64,000 bases of DNA. It comes from Myroides odoratimimus (GTDB taxonomy: Bacteria > Bacteroidota > Bacteroidia > Flavobacteriales > Flavobacteriaceae). The notes under the pieces were generated by a model, which saw nothing but the letters and a program-made list of their open reading frames with translations, did no database searches and had not been told where the DNA came from. A program made the translations under genes and the position numbers. The DNA lies in the NCBI RefSeq assembly GCF_001485415.1, contig NZ_BCMQ01000003.1:62001-126000 (forward strand), written 5' to 3'. This document shows, in pieces, positions 8,142 to 17,884 of the stretch. Within the stretch, counting starts at the first letter, position 1, and every line of letters starts with the position of its first letter.

Positions 8142-9826
8142 TGAAAAAGTTTCAAAAAAGAGATGTAAAGCTACTGGTTCGATTATTAGTTGTTTTGGTT
8201 ATTATTAACGTTATCAGTGCTCTAACTTATACACGTATTGACTTTACGCAAGATCAGAGATATACTTTGTCTAAAAGCACAGTTGGGATAGTAGATAATG
8301 TTCAGGATCTGTTAATCGTAGATGTGTTTTTAAAAGGGAGCTTCCCATTAGAGTTTAGAAGGTTACAGAACGAGACAAAGCAATTACTAGAGGAAATACA
8401 ATCTAGAAATGAAAATATTAAGTTTAGATTTATAGACCCAAATGAAGAAGGAGCTAATAAGGCAGAAACTTTAGAACAATTATACGAGTATGGATTAAAA
8501 CCTGTAACCATTACAGTAACGGATAAAGGGGCTCAAAGTCAACAGCTAGTTTTTCCTTGGGCATTAGTAAGTCAAGGAGAGAAGGTTGCTAGAGTACAAT
8601 TGCTGAAGAATATGATGGGGGCGAATACAGAAGAAAAAGTGATTTCGTCTGTACAGCATTTAGAATATGCATTAGCTGAGGCTATCAGTAAAGTAACAAC
8701 AGATAAGAATAAGAAAATAGCTATTCTTAAAGGGAATGGAGAGTTAGATGATGCTTATATAGCAGACTTTCTGATGACTTTACGTGAGACTTATCACTTA
8801 GCACCATTTACATTAGAAAGTGTGTCTAATGAGCCTCAAAAAACCTTAGATCAGTTAAAAGAGTTCGACTTAGCAATCATTGCAAAACCAACAAAAGCTT
8901 TTTCTGAAGAGCAGGTAGGTGTGTTGGATCAGTTTGTTATGAATGGAGGTAAAACAATGTGGTTGTTAGATCAAGTTCAAGCAGATTTTGATAGCTTGCG
9001 CTCGAATGGGACTATGTTAGCGTATAATAAAGATCAAAGCTTAGGAGAATTGCTTTTTAGATATGGTATACGCATCAATCCTGTGCTTGTAAAGGATGAA
9101 ATTAGTACAAAAATAAAATTAGCATCAGGTAGACAAGGGAGCGAAACTGTGTATACAGACTTCTTATGGAAGTTTGCACCATTTGTTTATCCTGATATAG
9201 ACCATCCTATTGTAAAGAATATAGAAGGAGTGAAGTATGATTTTACTTCTCCTATCGACACTCTAAAAAATGGAGTTAAAAAGACTATTTTAGCTAAATC
9301 CTCAAAGTACTCTAGTTTAGTAGGAGTTCCAGGTGAAATTAGCTTTAATGTTTTAAAGGAAGAAGTTACTCCTGAGTTTTATGAAGGAAAAGGGAATTAC
9401 ATTCTAGGAGTTCTTTTAGAAGGAGAATTTCCTTCTGTTTTTAAGAATAGAGTCTTTCCTTTTGGGCTAGATAAGCCGATTTCTGAGAGTAGACAGACTC
9501 AAATGATTGTGATTTCTGATGGAGATATTATTAGAAATCAACTAGACGATAAAGGAATGCCTCTAGAGCTGGGGTATGATAAGTGGACTAATATGCTTTA
9601 TGGTAACAAGGAGTTATTAGTTAATTCAGTAAATTATCTTTTAGATGATACGGGGCTTATTAATTTGAGAACCAAAGAGGTTAAGATTCCGATGCTAGAT
9701 AAAGTTAGTGTAGAACGAGAATATACTTCTATTCAAATGAAAGTATTAGTGATACCTATAGTTCTAGTTGTGGTTTTCGGAACTATATTTATTCTTATAA
9801 GAAAACGCAAATTCAATAAAAAGTAA
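8141..9826 (+). CDS. gldG: Gliding-associated ABC-type auxiliary protein GldG
   Basis: This 561-residue protein has an N-terminal membrane anchor (about 10-28), a long periplasmic region, and a C-terminal helix (about 533-553) followed by a basic RKRKFNKK tail. YTRIDFTQDQRYTLSKSTVGI near the start is the hallmark of the GldG/ABC_transp_aux family, and IAILKGNGELDDAYI and the TMWLLDQV region fit the auxiliary domain. The length is as expected for GldG. It is coupled to gldF by a one-base overlap and followed 81 bases later by dnaN. It is predicted to work with GldF and GldA at the cytoplasmic membrane. Confidence 0.88.
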   Translation: MKKFQKRDVKLLVRLLVVLVIINVISALTYTRIDFTQDQRYTLSKSTVGIVDNVQDLLIVDVFLKGSFPLEFRRLQNETKQLLEEIQSRNENIKFRFIDPNEEGANKAETLEQLYEYGLKPVTITVTDKGAQSQQLVFPWALVSQGEKVARVQLLKNMMGANTEEKVISSVQHLEYALAEAISKVTTDKNKKIAILKGNGELDDAYIADFLMTLRETYHLAPFTLESVSNEPQKTLDQLKEFDLAIIAKPTKAFSEEQVGVLDQFVMNGGKTMWLLDQVQADFDSLRSNGTMLAYNKDQSLGELLFRYGIRINPVLVKDEISTKIKLASGRQGSETVYTDFLWKFAPFVYPDIDHPIVKNIEGVKYDFTSPIDTLKNGVKKTILAKSSKYSSLVGVPGEISFNVLKEEVTPEFYEGKGNYILGVLLEGEFPSVFKNRVFPFGLDKPISESRQTQMIVISDGDIIRNQLDDKGMPLELGYDKWTNMLYGNKELLVNSVNYLLDDTGLINLRTKEVKIPMLDKVSVEREYTSIQMKVLVIPIVLVVVFGTIFILIRKRKFNKK

Positions 9827-9860
9827 CGTAATAATCCTTTTATTATTGGTAATAATCGGA

Positions 9861-9868
9861 TATATTTG
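9861..9868 (+). promoter_or_regulatory. Candidate -7 promoter element for dnaN
   Basis: TATATTTG matches TANNTTTG and lies 39 bases upstream of the dnaN ATG. A T-rich stretch (CTTTTA) sits at roughly the -33 distance. Confidence 0.45.
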
Positions 9869-9907
9869 TAACTGTAAAAGTATTTTTACATATAAAACAA
9901 TTATAGT

Positions 9908-11026
9908 ATGAAGTTTATAGTATCGAGTTCCTACTTGTTAAAGCAATTACAAGTTCTAGGTAGTGTAATAAACAGTAGTAATACCTTACATATCTTAGAT
10001 AACTTCTTATTTGAGTTAGATAATAATGTATTAAAGGTATCTGCTTCAGATTTAGAAACTACAATGTCTGCTACTTTAGAAATTGAATCTACAAGTCAAG
10101 GAAGTATAGCTGTTCCTGCAAAGTTATTGTTGGAAACATTAAAGACATTTCCTGAGCAGCCATTGACTTTTTCAGTTAAGGAAAACAATACAATTGAAAT
10201 TAGTTCAGACGTAGGTAAATACGTTTTAGCATATGCGCAAGGAGATGAGTTTCCTAAAGCAGAATCATTAGAGGATCCTTCTAGAACAGAAGTTCCTGCA
10301 GGAGTTTTAGCAACAGCTATTAGCAAAACTATATTTGCTGCTGGAAATGATGATTTACGTCCTGTGATGTCAGGAGTATTTTTTCAATTCTCTCCTTCAG
10401 GATTAATCTTTGTGGCAACAGATGCACATAAGTTAGTAAAGTATTCTCGTACAGATATCGTTTCTTCGAACGAGGCTAGTTTTATTATGCCTAAAAAACC
10501 ACTTAATATTCTTAAGAGTATTTTAATGGCTTTAGGAGCAGATGTCGTTATAGAGTTTAATGAATCTAATGCACAATTCTCATTTGAGAATTATACTTTG
10601 ACTTGTCGCTTGATTGATGGAAAATATCCAAATTATGAGGCAGTTATTCCTAAAGAGAATCCTAATAAGCTTTTAATCAATAGAACACAGTTTTTAAGTT
10701 CTGTAAGACGTGTTTCTATTTATGCTAATAAAACAACACATCAAATAAGATTAAAAGTTGCTGGTACAGAATTAAACATATCTGCTGAAGATATTGATTA
10801 TTCTAATAAAGCAGATGAGCGTCTTACTTGTGATTATCAAGGAGATGATATGCAAATCGGATTTAACTCTAGATTCTTATTAGAGATGTTAAATAACTTA
10901 CAGTCTGATGATATTTTATTAGAGATGTCATTACCTAATAGAGCTGGAATCTTGACACCTGTAGATGGGTTAGAAGATGGTGAAACAGTTACGATGTTAG
11001 TAATGCCTGTAATGCTTAATAGTTAA
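9908..11026 (+). CDS. dnaN: DNA polymerase III beta subunit (sliding clamp)
   Basis: This 372-residue protein is the DnaN clamp: a three-domain repeat with MKFIVSSSYLLKQL at the N-terminus, GKYPNYEAVIPKENP at about residues 240-254, and the C-terminal MLVMPVMLNS, which corresponds to the conserved LVMPMRL-type end. As a ring-shaped dimer it holds the replicative polymerase on DNA. The length is normal. It is not beside dnaA, as in many bacteria, but follows gldFG, consistent with the scattered replication genes of Bacteroidetes. It has its own promoter-like element and a terminator. Confidence 0.95.
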   Translation: MKFIVSSSYLLKQLQVLGSVINSSNTLHILDNFLFELDNNVLKVSASDLETTMSATLEIESTSQGSIAVPAKLLLETLKTFPEQPLTFSVKENNTIEISSDVGKYVLAYAQGDEFPKAESLEDPSRTEVPAGVLATAISKTIFAAGNDDLRPVMSGVFFQFSPSGLIFVATDAHKLVKYSRTDIVSSNEASFIMPKKPLNILKSILMALGADVVIEFNESNAQFSFENYTLTCRLIDGKYPNYEAVIPKENPNKLLINRTQFLSSVRRVSIYANKTTHQIRLKVAGTELNISAEDIDYSNKADERLTCDYQGDDMQIGFNSRFLLEMLNNLQSDDILLEMSLPNRAGILTPVDGLEDGETVTMLVMPVMLNS

Positions 11027-11048
11027 GAAATAAGCTATATAATATATA

Positions 11049-11080
11049 AGCCTCTCTTCAATTAGAAGGGAGGTTTTTTT
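11049..11080 (+). terminator. Intrinsic terminator after dnaN
   Basis: The stem CCTCTCTTC/GAAGGGAGG (11051-11073, one G-T pair) is followed by a seven-base T-run. Confidence 0.8.
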
Positions 11081-11160
11081 GTTTCTATTAGTCAAAGATA
11101 TCTGATAAGTGTATTTGAATACATAGCAATACAATAAGTTTAAAATTGCTTGAAAATGCA

Positions 11161-11382
11161 CTAGGTAATTCGTTTAGTGATATGCTGTACTATACCCCAA
11201 ATAAAGTAAGTGAATGTCAGTAATGTAATAATAGAAGAAATTACAGTGATACCAAGTGCTATACCAAAGATGTGATCTAGATCTGTATGTATATATTGAA
11301 TCAAGTAATCTATTGCTAGACTATTAAAGTAGATGGAGACAGATAGAGTGATTATCTGAATGATAAAAATTGACGGTTTCAT
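11161..11382 (-). CDS. Small two-helix membrane protein
   Basis: This 73-residue hydrophobic protein has two predicted membrane helices (about 5-27 and 38-64) separated by an acidic loop, with a basic C-terminus (HITKRIT). It is not recognised. It points towards the dnaN terminator and has no clear operon partner. The composition argues for a real membrane peptide, but such AT-rich frames can arise by chance. Confidence 0.45.
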   Translation of the reverse strand: MKPSIFIIQIITLSVSIYFNSLAIDYLIQYIHTDLDHIFGIALGITVISSIITLLTFTYFIWGIVQHITKRIT

Positions 11383-11549
11383 AATAATAGATGTTTATCT
11401 AGAAGACCGCTAAGACTATACCAAGATCAAGTAAATGTTTCAATAGAAACATTATAATGTTGTATACTTTGAATAGTATATTAAATAATCTGAATATAGT
11501 AAAAAGTATTTGTTGTTTTTGTTGTTGTTTGTGAGTTTGGCTATTACTG

Positions 11550-12053
11550 CTAGATTACTACTTCCGTCATTGAGTTAGTATATAGATTAGTATCTAAAGT
11601 CATATTTAGCTCTGGAGTAGGTATTCCTAATAATCTCTTTAGGCTCTTTAGGTTCTTCATGATATCTAATCCGTTGTTTTTACATTTGTTTTCTAGAGTA
11701 GAAATCTGTTGTGTTATAATGTCTTGAATTTCATACGTTTTATAGCTTAGAAGTTCTTGTTCGTTGATTTGGAATAGGATTTTTAGTTTGTTTAGATCCT
11801 GTAAATGGTCTTCTGTTAGGTATCCTATAGCATCTAGTATTTCTAGTTTAATATCTATGAATAAATTGATTAAAGCCTTTTTAATGCTTAAGATATTTTC
11901 TATTTGGTTATTCTCCAGCATGCCATAAAAACCAATTGGCGTAATGGTGTTTTGTGTCAAATAAGAAAGTATGTAATTGGTGGTGTTTTTACTTTCCTTT
12001 TTAGCATTTAGATTTGACAAGTGATTTTGTAAATCAGATTTGAATACTATCAT
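11550..12053 (-). CDS. Hypothetical helical protein
   Basis: This 167-residue soluble protein is not recognised. It is rich in Asn, Leu, Ile and Lys and predicted to be almost entirely alpha-helical, without a signal peptide or cysteine cluster. It is separated by 167 bases from the small membrane protein gene on the same strand and is preceded by 350 bases of AT-rich DNA. It may be lineage-specific. Confidence 0.5.
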   Translation of the reverse strand: MIVFKSDLQNHLSNLNAKKESKNTTNYILSYLTQNTITPIGFYGMLENNQIENILSIKKALINLFIDIKLEILDAIGYLTEDHLQDLNKLKILFQINEQELLSYKTYEIQDIITQQISTLENKCKNNGLDIMKNLKSLKRLLGIPTPELNMTLDTNLYTNSMTEVVI

Positions 12054-12404
12054 ATTTATGGTGTTTTTATTTGATTTATTACATATGCTAAGATAATTAT
12101 TATTGTTAAAATAATGGTTTATTTTTATATATTTAGTTTGTTTTTAGAATTCAACAGTATAATGTGTTTAAATTGATTAATAATAGTTTGATATGCGTGT
12201 TTTTTGTGTTTTTTAAATAAAAGTTTAGTTTTATGTAATAATTATATATTGCAACTTTTAGTCAGTACGCTGTTTTAGTGTTTCTTAAGTATTAAAAAAA
12301 TGTTTATTTATCTGTATTAGTCTTGAATTAGCCAAATTGTATCTATAAATTATGATATTAAGAAATCGATTTATTTCTTTAGTTTTGTTTTAAAATAAAG
12401 GTAG
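12054..12404. other. AT-rich intergenic gap between divergent genes
   Basis: This 351-base gap lies between the minus-strand hypothetical gene and the LytS-type kinase. It is strongly AT-rich with no hairpin, repeat or coding stretch that I can support. Promoters of both flanking genes are expected here, but no exact TANNTTTG box was picked out. Confidence 0.5.
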
Positions 12405-13145
12405 ATGAAAGCTTTTTTAGTCATAGTAATTTTTTTATTGATAGTAGCTATTGTATGTTTAGTGTACTTAATTGTACAGAATAATAAAAAGCGTTTAGAA
12501 TTAGAAAAGGAAAAATATCTCTTTGATTCTAAGATGCGTTATTTACAATTAGAAAATCTTGAGTCAAGATTAGATCCTCACTTGTTTAAGAATATTCTAA
12601 ATTCTATTCAGTCTCATGCTTATCAGACCTACTATGCATTAGATAAGATGGCAGGTGTATTAGATTATATTTTATATGATAGCCAGAGAAAAATGGTTTC
12701 TCTTAAAGAAGAACACGAATTTGCTTTGCGACTTATCGATATCAATAAGATTAAGCTTAATCCTCTTTTTAGGCTTGATATACGATCTAATATAGGTGAA
12801 GGGGAGGTGTTTTATACAGAAGAGTTAATCGCTCCTCTTATATGCGTAGAATTGATTGAAAATGCTTTTAAGCATGCAGACCTGGCAAGTACAGATGCTT
12901 TTATCTCTATTTTGTTTAAACTGAAAAATGGGCATTTCGATTTGTTAGTTTCTAATAAAAAATCCCGTATGAAGACCCTACATAAAGAAAAAGGAGGTTA
13001 TGGCCTTACAGCTTTGAATAAGCGACTCGAACTGATATATGGGACTGCTTATAAATTAGAAAAGAACGAGGATGATCATATTTACTCTACGCACTTAAAA
13101 ATTAATTTACATGATTTCAAAACTAAAATGCATACTACTAGATGA
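12405..13145 (+). CDS. LytS-type sensor histidine kinase
   Basis: This 246-residue kinase has one N-terminal membrane helix (3-24), a short coiled linker, a His_kinase (PF06580) H-box with LDPHLFKN placing the phosphoacceptor at H59, and an ATPase domain with N-box ENAFKH (152-157) and the glycine-rich GGYGL (197-201). The sensor part is minimal, so the signal may come from membrane or partner proteins. It overlaps the following response regulator by 35 bases in another frame, so the two form a coupled two-component pair. Confidence 0.88.
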   Translation: MKAFLVIVIFLLIVAIVCLVYLIVQNNKKRLELEKEKYLFDSKMRYLQLENLESRLDPHLFKNILNSIQSHAYQTYYALDKMAGVLDYILYDSQRKMVSLKEEHEFALRLIDINKIKLNPLFRLDIRSNIGEGEVFYTEELIAPLICVELIENAFKHADLASTDAFISILFKLKNGHFDLLVSNKKSRMKTLHKEKGGYGLTALNKRLELIYGTAYKLEKNEDDHIYSTHLKINLHDFKTKMHTTR

Positions 13146-13821
13146 TGAACTTTTAGGGTTAAAGTATTTAAAGATGCTATGTGAGCAAATAGAGGAAATA
13201 GAAATCGTAAAAGCATATAACGATCCAGCAGTCTTTTTAGAAGAAGCACCACATCAAGACTTTGATGTGGTCATATTAGATATCAATATGCCTGGATTAG
13301 ATGGTCTAAGTGTAGCGCAACTGCTCCCTAATAAAGGCGTTATCTTTGTGACAGCTTATAAAGAATATGCTTTAGAGGCTTTTGAAATAGAAGCGATAGA
13401 CTATATTGCCAAACCAATTAAAAAAGAAAGACTTCACAAAGCAGTACTAAAAGCAATGCGACAGTATAAACCAGTCGATGAAGCTACTTTTATTACTATT
13501 AATTCTAACAAAGGAAAAGCACTGCTATACTTCTCTGATATTCTTTATATCACAACTAATGAAATGGACAGTAGAGATAAAGATGTATATTTAGAAAACA
13601 ACCAAGTAGTGATAGCTAAGAATATGTCTTTAGATAAGTTCGTTTCAGCTTTGCCTAGTTCTAAGTTTTGTCGTATCAATAAAGGGGAATTAATTGCTCT
13701 GAGAATAGTTCGTTTTTTTAGTCATGATGAGATAACGACTACACTTAAAGGAGTAGACGGGAAACCCCTAGAATTAACACTTGGGATGACTTATAAAACT
13801 GACTTCTTAGAAAAGATATAA
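13111..13821 (+). CDS. LytTR-family response regulator
   Basis: This 236-residue regulator has a receiver domain (about 5-120) with the acidic pair D11/D12, phosphoacceptor D57 in VILDINMPG, T81 and K101, followed by a LytTR DNA-binding domain (about 140-235). It is the partner of the kinase whose 3' end it overlaps. Targets are unknown. The antiporter gene downstream on the same strand is one candidate, by neighbourhood only. The ATG at 13111 places the receiver's first strand KCILLDDE at the normal position. Confidence 0.9.
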   Translation: MISKLKCILLDDELLGLKYLKMLCEQIEEIEIVKAYNDPAVFLEEAPHQDFDVVILDINMPGLDGLSVAQLLPNKGVIFVTAYKEYALEAFEIEAIDYIAKPIKKERLHKAVLKAMRQYKPVDEATFITINSNKGKALLYFSDILYITTNEMDSRDKDVYLENNQVVIAKNMSLDKFVSALPSSKFCRINKGELIALRIVRFFSHDEITTTLKGVDGKPLELTLGMTYKTDFLEKI

Positions 13822-13932
13822 AATTCATTACAGAAAAACATACTTTCATTACAACTTGGTGGTCTTTGGATTCATTCTTGCTATTTACAAATATTATTAT
13901 AGAGATGTTTGTATCGTTAAAAAGTAAGTAGT

Positions 13933-16200
13933 ATGTCAAAGTTTAAAAATTCTCTTTTATATTTCTTTATTATAGGAGGGTGTTCCGCCTTAATGTATTG
14001 GGTAGTTTCTAAAGGAGTTAAATTAGAATCGAATGTCGTTAAAGTAGTGTCTGATAAAAGTATTTTTGAAAACTTCTTAGATACTATACAAGATAACCTA
14101 AATTTCCCATTGGCTTTATTATTAGCTCAGATTGTTACTATTGTTTTAGTGGCTAGAGTATTCGGATGGATTTGTAAGAAGATAGGACAGCCTTCTGTAA
14201 TTGGAGAAATCATTGCAGGTATTGCCTTAGGTCCTTCTTTTGTAGGAGCTTATTTTCCAGAATTCTCAGAAGCGTTATTTCCTGTACATTCATTAGGAAA
14301 CTTAAGCTTCTTAAGTCAGATAGGATTAATCCTATTCATGTTTGTCATCGGAATGGAACTAGATTTAAAAGTGTTGAAGAATAAAGCACATGATGCTGTT
14401 CTGATTAGCCACGCTAGTATTATCATTCCCTTTGCTTTAGGGATGACACTTGCTTATTATATATTTACATCTTTTGCACCTGAGGGAGTCGAGTTCTTAT
14501 CTTTTGGGCTATTCTTAGGGATTTCCATGAGTATTACAGCCTTTCCTGTATTGGCACGTATTGTTCAGGAGAGAGGTTTACAAAAGACACGTTTAGGAAC
14601 CATTGTGATTACCTGTGCAGCGGCAGATGATATCACGGCTTGGTGTCTATTAGCAGCTGTAATTGCGATTGTACAAGCAGGAAGTTTTGCTAGTTCACTT
14701 TACATCATGGCTCTAGCTATTATTTATGTAATCGTGATGCTAAAATTAGTCAAGCCATTCTTGGCGCGTATTGCTAAGTATCAGCCAACGAGTAATATGT
14801 TCTCTAAAGGAACAGTAGCTATATTTTTATTGACATTAATTATTTCTTCTTATTGTACAGAGGTAATTGGTATCCATGCTTTATTTGGAGCTTTTATGAC
14901 AGGAGCTGTAATGCCTGATAATATGAAGATCAGAAATATCTTTATTGAGAAGGTGGAAGATGTAGCAGTAGTTTTATTCTTACCTCTATTCTTTGTTTAT
15001 ACAGGGTTACGTACAGAAATAGGTCTTTTAAATGAACCTTATCTATGGAAGGTGACAGGAGTAATTATCTTAGTAGCAACGATAGGAAAGTTTGTCGGTA
15101 GTGCTTTAACGGCCAAGATAGTTGGTATATCTTGGAAAGATAGCTTAACGATAGGAGCACTGATGAACACTAGAGGGCTAATGGAACTGATTGTATTGAA
15201 TATTGGTTTTGATCTAGGTGTATTGACAGGAGAAGTGTTTGCTATGATGGTGATTATGGCTTTAGCAACGACCTTTATGACAGGCCCAGTATTAGATTTA
15301 ATTGCAAAGGTATTCGGCCCATTAGGAGATGATGAAGTAAAAACAGTAACTCCGAATTTAGGAAAATATCAAGTATCTCTTTTCTTTGAAGACAAAACAA
15401 GCTTGGCTCCTCTGATGAGACTGGCTAGTAGCTTTGTAGGTAAAAATAATGCAGATACAGGAATTACAGCGATGCACTTAGTGGATAGTATTGAAGTAAA
15501 TGCTTTTACCTCTACAGAGTATGAGAATGAAATATTTGAAGCAGTACAAGAAGAGGCAACAGCCTTAGATCAAGAAGTACAAACCTATTATAAGGTATCC
15601 AATGATATCGAAAGTGATGTGGTCAATGTAGTTAATGAGCAAATCAGTGATTTATTGTTAATTGAGGTAGGATATTCTATCTATAGAGGGTCTTTATTAG
15701 GGAATATTTTAGGCTTTACCACTCGTATTATCAATCCAGATGTGCTATTAAACAAGGTAACAGGAAAAGAAAAATTCTTTGAAAACTCGTGGTTTAATGC
15801 TAGAACTCAACAAATACTTAATAGATCTAAAGTACCTGTGGGAATTTTTATCAATAAAGACTTCGATAAGGTAGAACAAATCTTTTTACCTGTGTTCTCT
15901 AAACAAGATTTGAAGTTGTTAAGTTATGCACAGAAGTGGATTCGCAATAGTGAAGCACAGATTACGGTGTTAGACGCAACAGGGCAATTAGAAAGTTATC
16001 CCGAGTTTAAAGAACAGATTAGATTGATTGAACAATTTAAACCTAACCATATCCGCATTGTAAACGCAAAAGAAGTTAATAATGAGTTTGTCAAAGATTT
16101 TAATCTAATGTTGATTAGTTTAGAAAGCTGGAAAACATTAGTGGAAGAACGAAAAACATGGCTAAACAGTGCACCATCTATGTTGTTAATTCAACTTTAG
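13933..16200 (+). CDS. CPA2-family cation:proton antiporter
   Basis: This 755-residue protein has about a dozen membrane helices. A first helix (12-28) is followed by the Na_H_Exchanger domain (about 60-460), seen in IGQPSVIGEIIAGIALGPS, GMELDLKVLKNKAHDAVLISH and MNTRGLMELIVLNIGFDLGV. The C-terminal 280 residues are soluble and resemble a universal-stress-type regulatory region rather than TrkA_N. It probably exchanges K+ or Na+ for protons at the cytoplasmic membrane. It lies 111 bases downstream of the LytTR regulator and ends at a terminator. Ion specificity cannot be read from sequence. Confidence 0.88.
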   Translation: MSKFKNSLLYFFIIGGCSALMYWVVSKGVKLESNVVKVVSDKSIFENFLDTIQDNLNFPLALLLAQIVTIVLVARVFGWICKKIGQPSVIGEIIAGIALGPSFVGAYFPEFSEALFPVHSLGNLSFLSQIGLILFMFVIGMELDLKVLKNKAHDAVLISHASIIIPFALGMTLAYYIFTSFAPEGVEFLSFGLFLGISMSITAFPVLARIVQERGLQKTRLGTIVITCAAADDITAWCLLAAVIAIVQAGSFASSLYIMALAIIYVIVMLKLVKPFLARIAKYQPTSNMFSKGTVAIFLLTLIISSYCTEVIGIHALFGAFMTGAVMPDNMKIRNIFIEKVEDVAVVLFLPLFFVYTGLRTEIGLLNEPYLWKVTGVIILVATIGKFVGSALTAKIVGISWKDSLTIGALMNTRGLMELIVLNIGFDLGVLTGEVFAMMVIMALATTFMTGPVLDLIAKVFGPLGDDEVKTVTPNLGKYQVSLFFEDKTSLAPLMRLASSFVGKNNADTGITAMHLVDSIEVNAFTSTEYENEIFEAVQEEATALDQEVQTYYKVSNDIESDVVNVVNEQISDLLLIEVGYSIYRGSLLGNILGFTTRIINPDVLLNKVTGKEKFFENSWFNARTQQILNRSKVPVGIFINKDFDKVEQIFLPVFSKQDLKLLSYAQKWIRNSEAQITVLDATGQLESYPEFKEQIRLIEQFKPNHIRIVNAKEVNNEFVKDFNLMLISLESWKTLVEERKTWLNSAPSMLLIQL

Positions 16201-16232
16201 TAATTGTTGTGTGTTTTATATTAATTTGTGGT

Positions 16233-16261
16233 ACTGCTCTCCGTCCAGGGAGCAGTTTTTT
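16233..16261 (+). terminator. Intrinsic terminator after the antiporter
   Basis: The stem ACTGCTC/GAGCAGT (16233-16256) is followed by a run of six T. Confidence 0.8.
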
Positions 16262-16371
16262 GTTTAGAATACAGAGATTACTGGATAGTATTGTATTGTT
16301 GTTTGCTTTGAAATATGTGATTAACCTCAGAATTATTTAATATCTTCACATAGATATTCCAGGTTTAAGGT

Positions 16372-17862
16372 ATGATAGACATAGAAACAAGTATTCATGA
16401 TGCTTACTCGATAGAGGTAAAGGTTGGTTTTAAAACAAAAAAGATAGGTCAGACAGCTGAGTTTGATATTAATACCTGGTTTTTTATTCCTAATAGCCTA
16501 GACATTAATGCATCTACATATACTAAAGATCAGTTCTATTCAGATGTTAAGTCTAAAGTTAGATTTATTACCCCTATTTACCTTCTAAAAGAGATTGTTG
16601 ATAACGGAGCAGTTCCATTGAATAATTTGCGTTCAGCCTTAAATGATGTGTTGCAATCAGAAGAAGATTCATCTGAGTTATTAATGGAGTATGAGTTTCA
16701 GTTGAAGATGTTCATGGCTATCTTTAGAAGTGCCATCCGAAATCATTTGACAGAGATTAAAAAATGCTATCAGACTGATGATTTAGAGGTAAGATGCCTT
16801 GAGTTTGCTTCTGCAGTAGAGAATATCTCTATTCAATTTAGAGGTTTGAGAGAATTGTTGGTAGGAGTAGAAGAGGGAAGTGAGACGAGAAATTATTATG
16901 ATTTTGCAGATGAATATTTATCTTATGCTATAGTACATCAAGTTTTCGGTTTTTTAGAGCTGTTAGAGGGAGAACAATACGATTTGTCAGAGAAAGTGCG
17001 TCAACATCTAATCGGATTGATAACACGAGAAAAAGAGTATATGAAAATACACAACTATCTAGATATTAAGAAAGGGGATAGAGAGAATAACCAGAAGGTG
17101 GTGTATAGACATACGATGTTAGATAAGTATATAGAATCTGATTTAGCTCTAATTTCGAATAAACGAAAAGATGAAGATGGCGTGATTGCACAACAGATTT
17201 ATTATAGTTTAGCAGCAGGTTTATCTATGATTTTTGCTACTATTATTGCTTTCTCTTTTCAACAGAAATATGGCAACTTTACGATGCCTTTATTTGTAGC
17301 ATTAGTTATTAGTTATATGTTGAAAGATAGAATTAAGGAGCTAATGCGTTATTACTTTATAGGGAAGTTAGGAGGGAAGTATTTTGATAATAAAACGAAT
17401 ATTAGTGTAAAGGATCAGAAGATAGGATGGATAAAGGAATCTGTAGACTTTATAGCAGAAGAAAAAGTGCCTGAAGAAGTGCTTAATTTGCGTGATCGTT
17501 CAGCCTTATTAGAAATAGAGAATAAGATTCACAACGAGAAGATTATGTTGTACAGAAAGAAAGTACACTTAGATAATAAAAAAGTGATTAAAGAAAGTAC
17601 ATATGCTTTTGACGGAATTAACGACATCATTCACTTTAATCTAACTCGACTTACCCAAAGAATGAATAACCCTTATGTGACAGTGTATACTTTAGATCAA
17701 AATGATTTAATAGGGGAGCCAGAAAGAATATTAGCAGATAAGATCTATTATCTTAACTTCATAGCACAAATAAAGTATGAAAATATAGTAGATTATAAGC
17801 GATTTAGAATTGTATGTAAACGAACTGGTATTGAGACAATAGAAGAACTTTCTTTGAGTTAA
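16372..17862 (+). CDS. Large hypothetical protein with two central membrane helices
   Basis: This 496-residue protein is not recognised. The first 270 residues and the last 160 appear soluble. Two adjacent hydrophobic segments (about 280-300 and 305-325) form a hairpin in the middle. Asp/Glu-rich helices dominate the N-terminal half, and the C-terminal half is basic with beta-rich stretches. It may be a membrane-tethered cytosolic protein. It stands alone between the antiporter terminator and the converging transporter gene. Confidence 0.6.
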   Translation: MIDIETSIHDAYSIEVKVGFKTKKIGQTAEFDINTWFFIPNSLDINASTYTKDQFYSDVKSKVRFITPIYLLKEIVDNGAVPLNNLRSALNDVLQSEEDSSELLMEYEFQLKMFMAIFRSAIRNHLTEIKKCYQTDDLEVRCLEFASAVENISIQFRGLRELLVGVEEGSETRNYYDFADEYLSYAIVHQVFGFLELLEGEQYDLSEKVRQHLIGLITREKEYMKIHNYLDIKKGDRENNQKVVYRHTMLDKYIESDLALISNKRKDEDGVIAQQIYYSLAAGLSMIFATIIAFSFQQKYGNFTMPLFVALVISYMLKDRIKELMRYYFIGKLGGKYFDNKTNISVKDQKIGWIKESVDFIAEEKVPEEVLNLRDRSALLEIENKIHNEKIMLYRKKVHLDNKKVIKESTYAFDGINDIIHFNLTRLTQRMNNPYVTVYTLDQNDLIGEPERILADKIYYLNFIAQIKYENIVDYKRFRIVCKRTGIETIEELSLS

Positions 17863-17882
17863 TTTTAGAACCCAAAGAAAGT
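17847..17882. terminator. Possible terminator hairpin between convergent genes
   Basis: A perfect 10-bp inverted repeat (ACTTTCTTTG/CAAAGAAAGT) with a 16-base loop overlaps the end of the large hypothetical gene and abuts the converging transporter gene. No long T-run follows, so it is a weak candidate. Confidence 0.35.
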
Positions 17883-17884
17883 CT

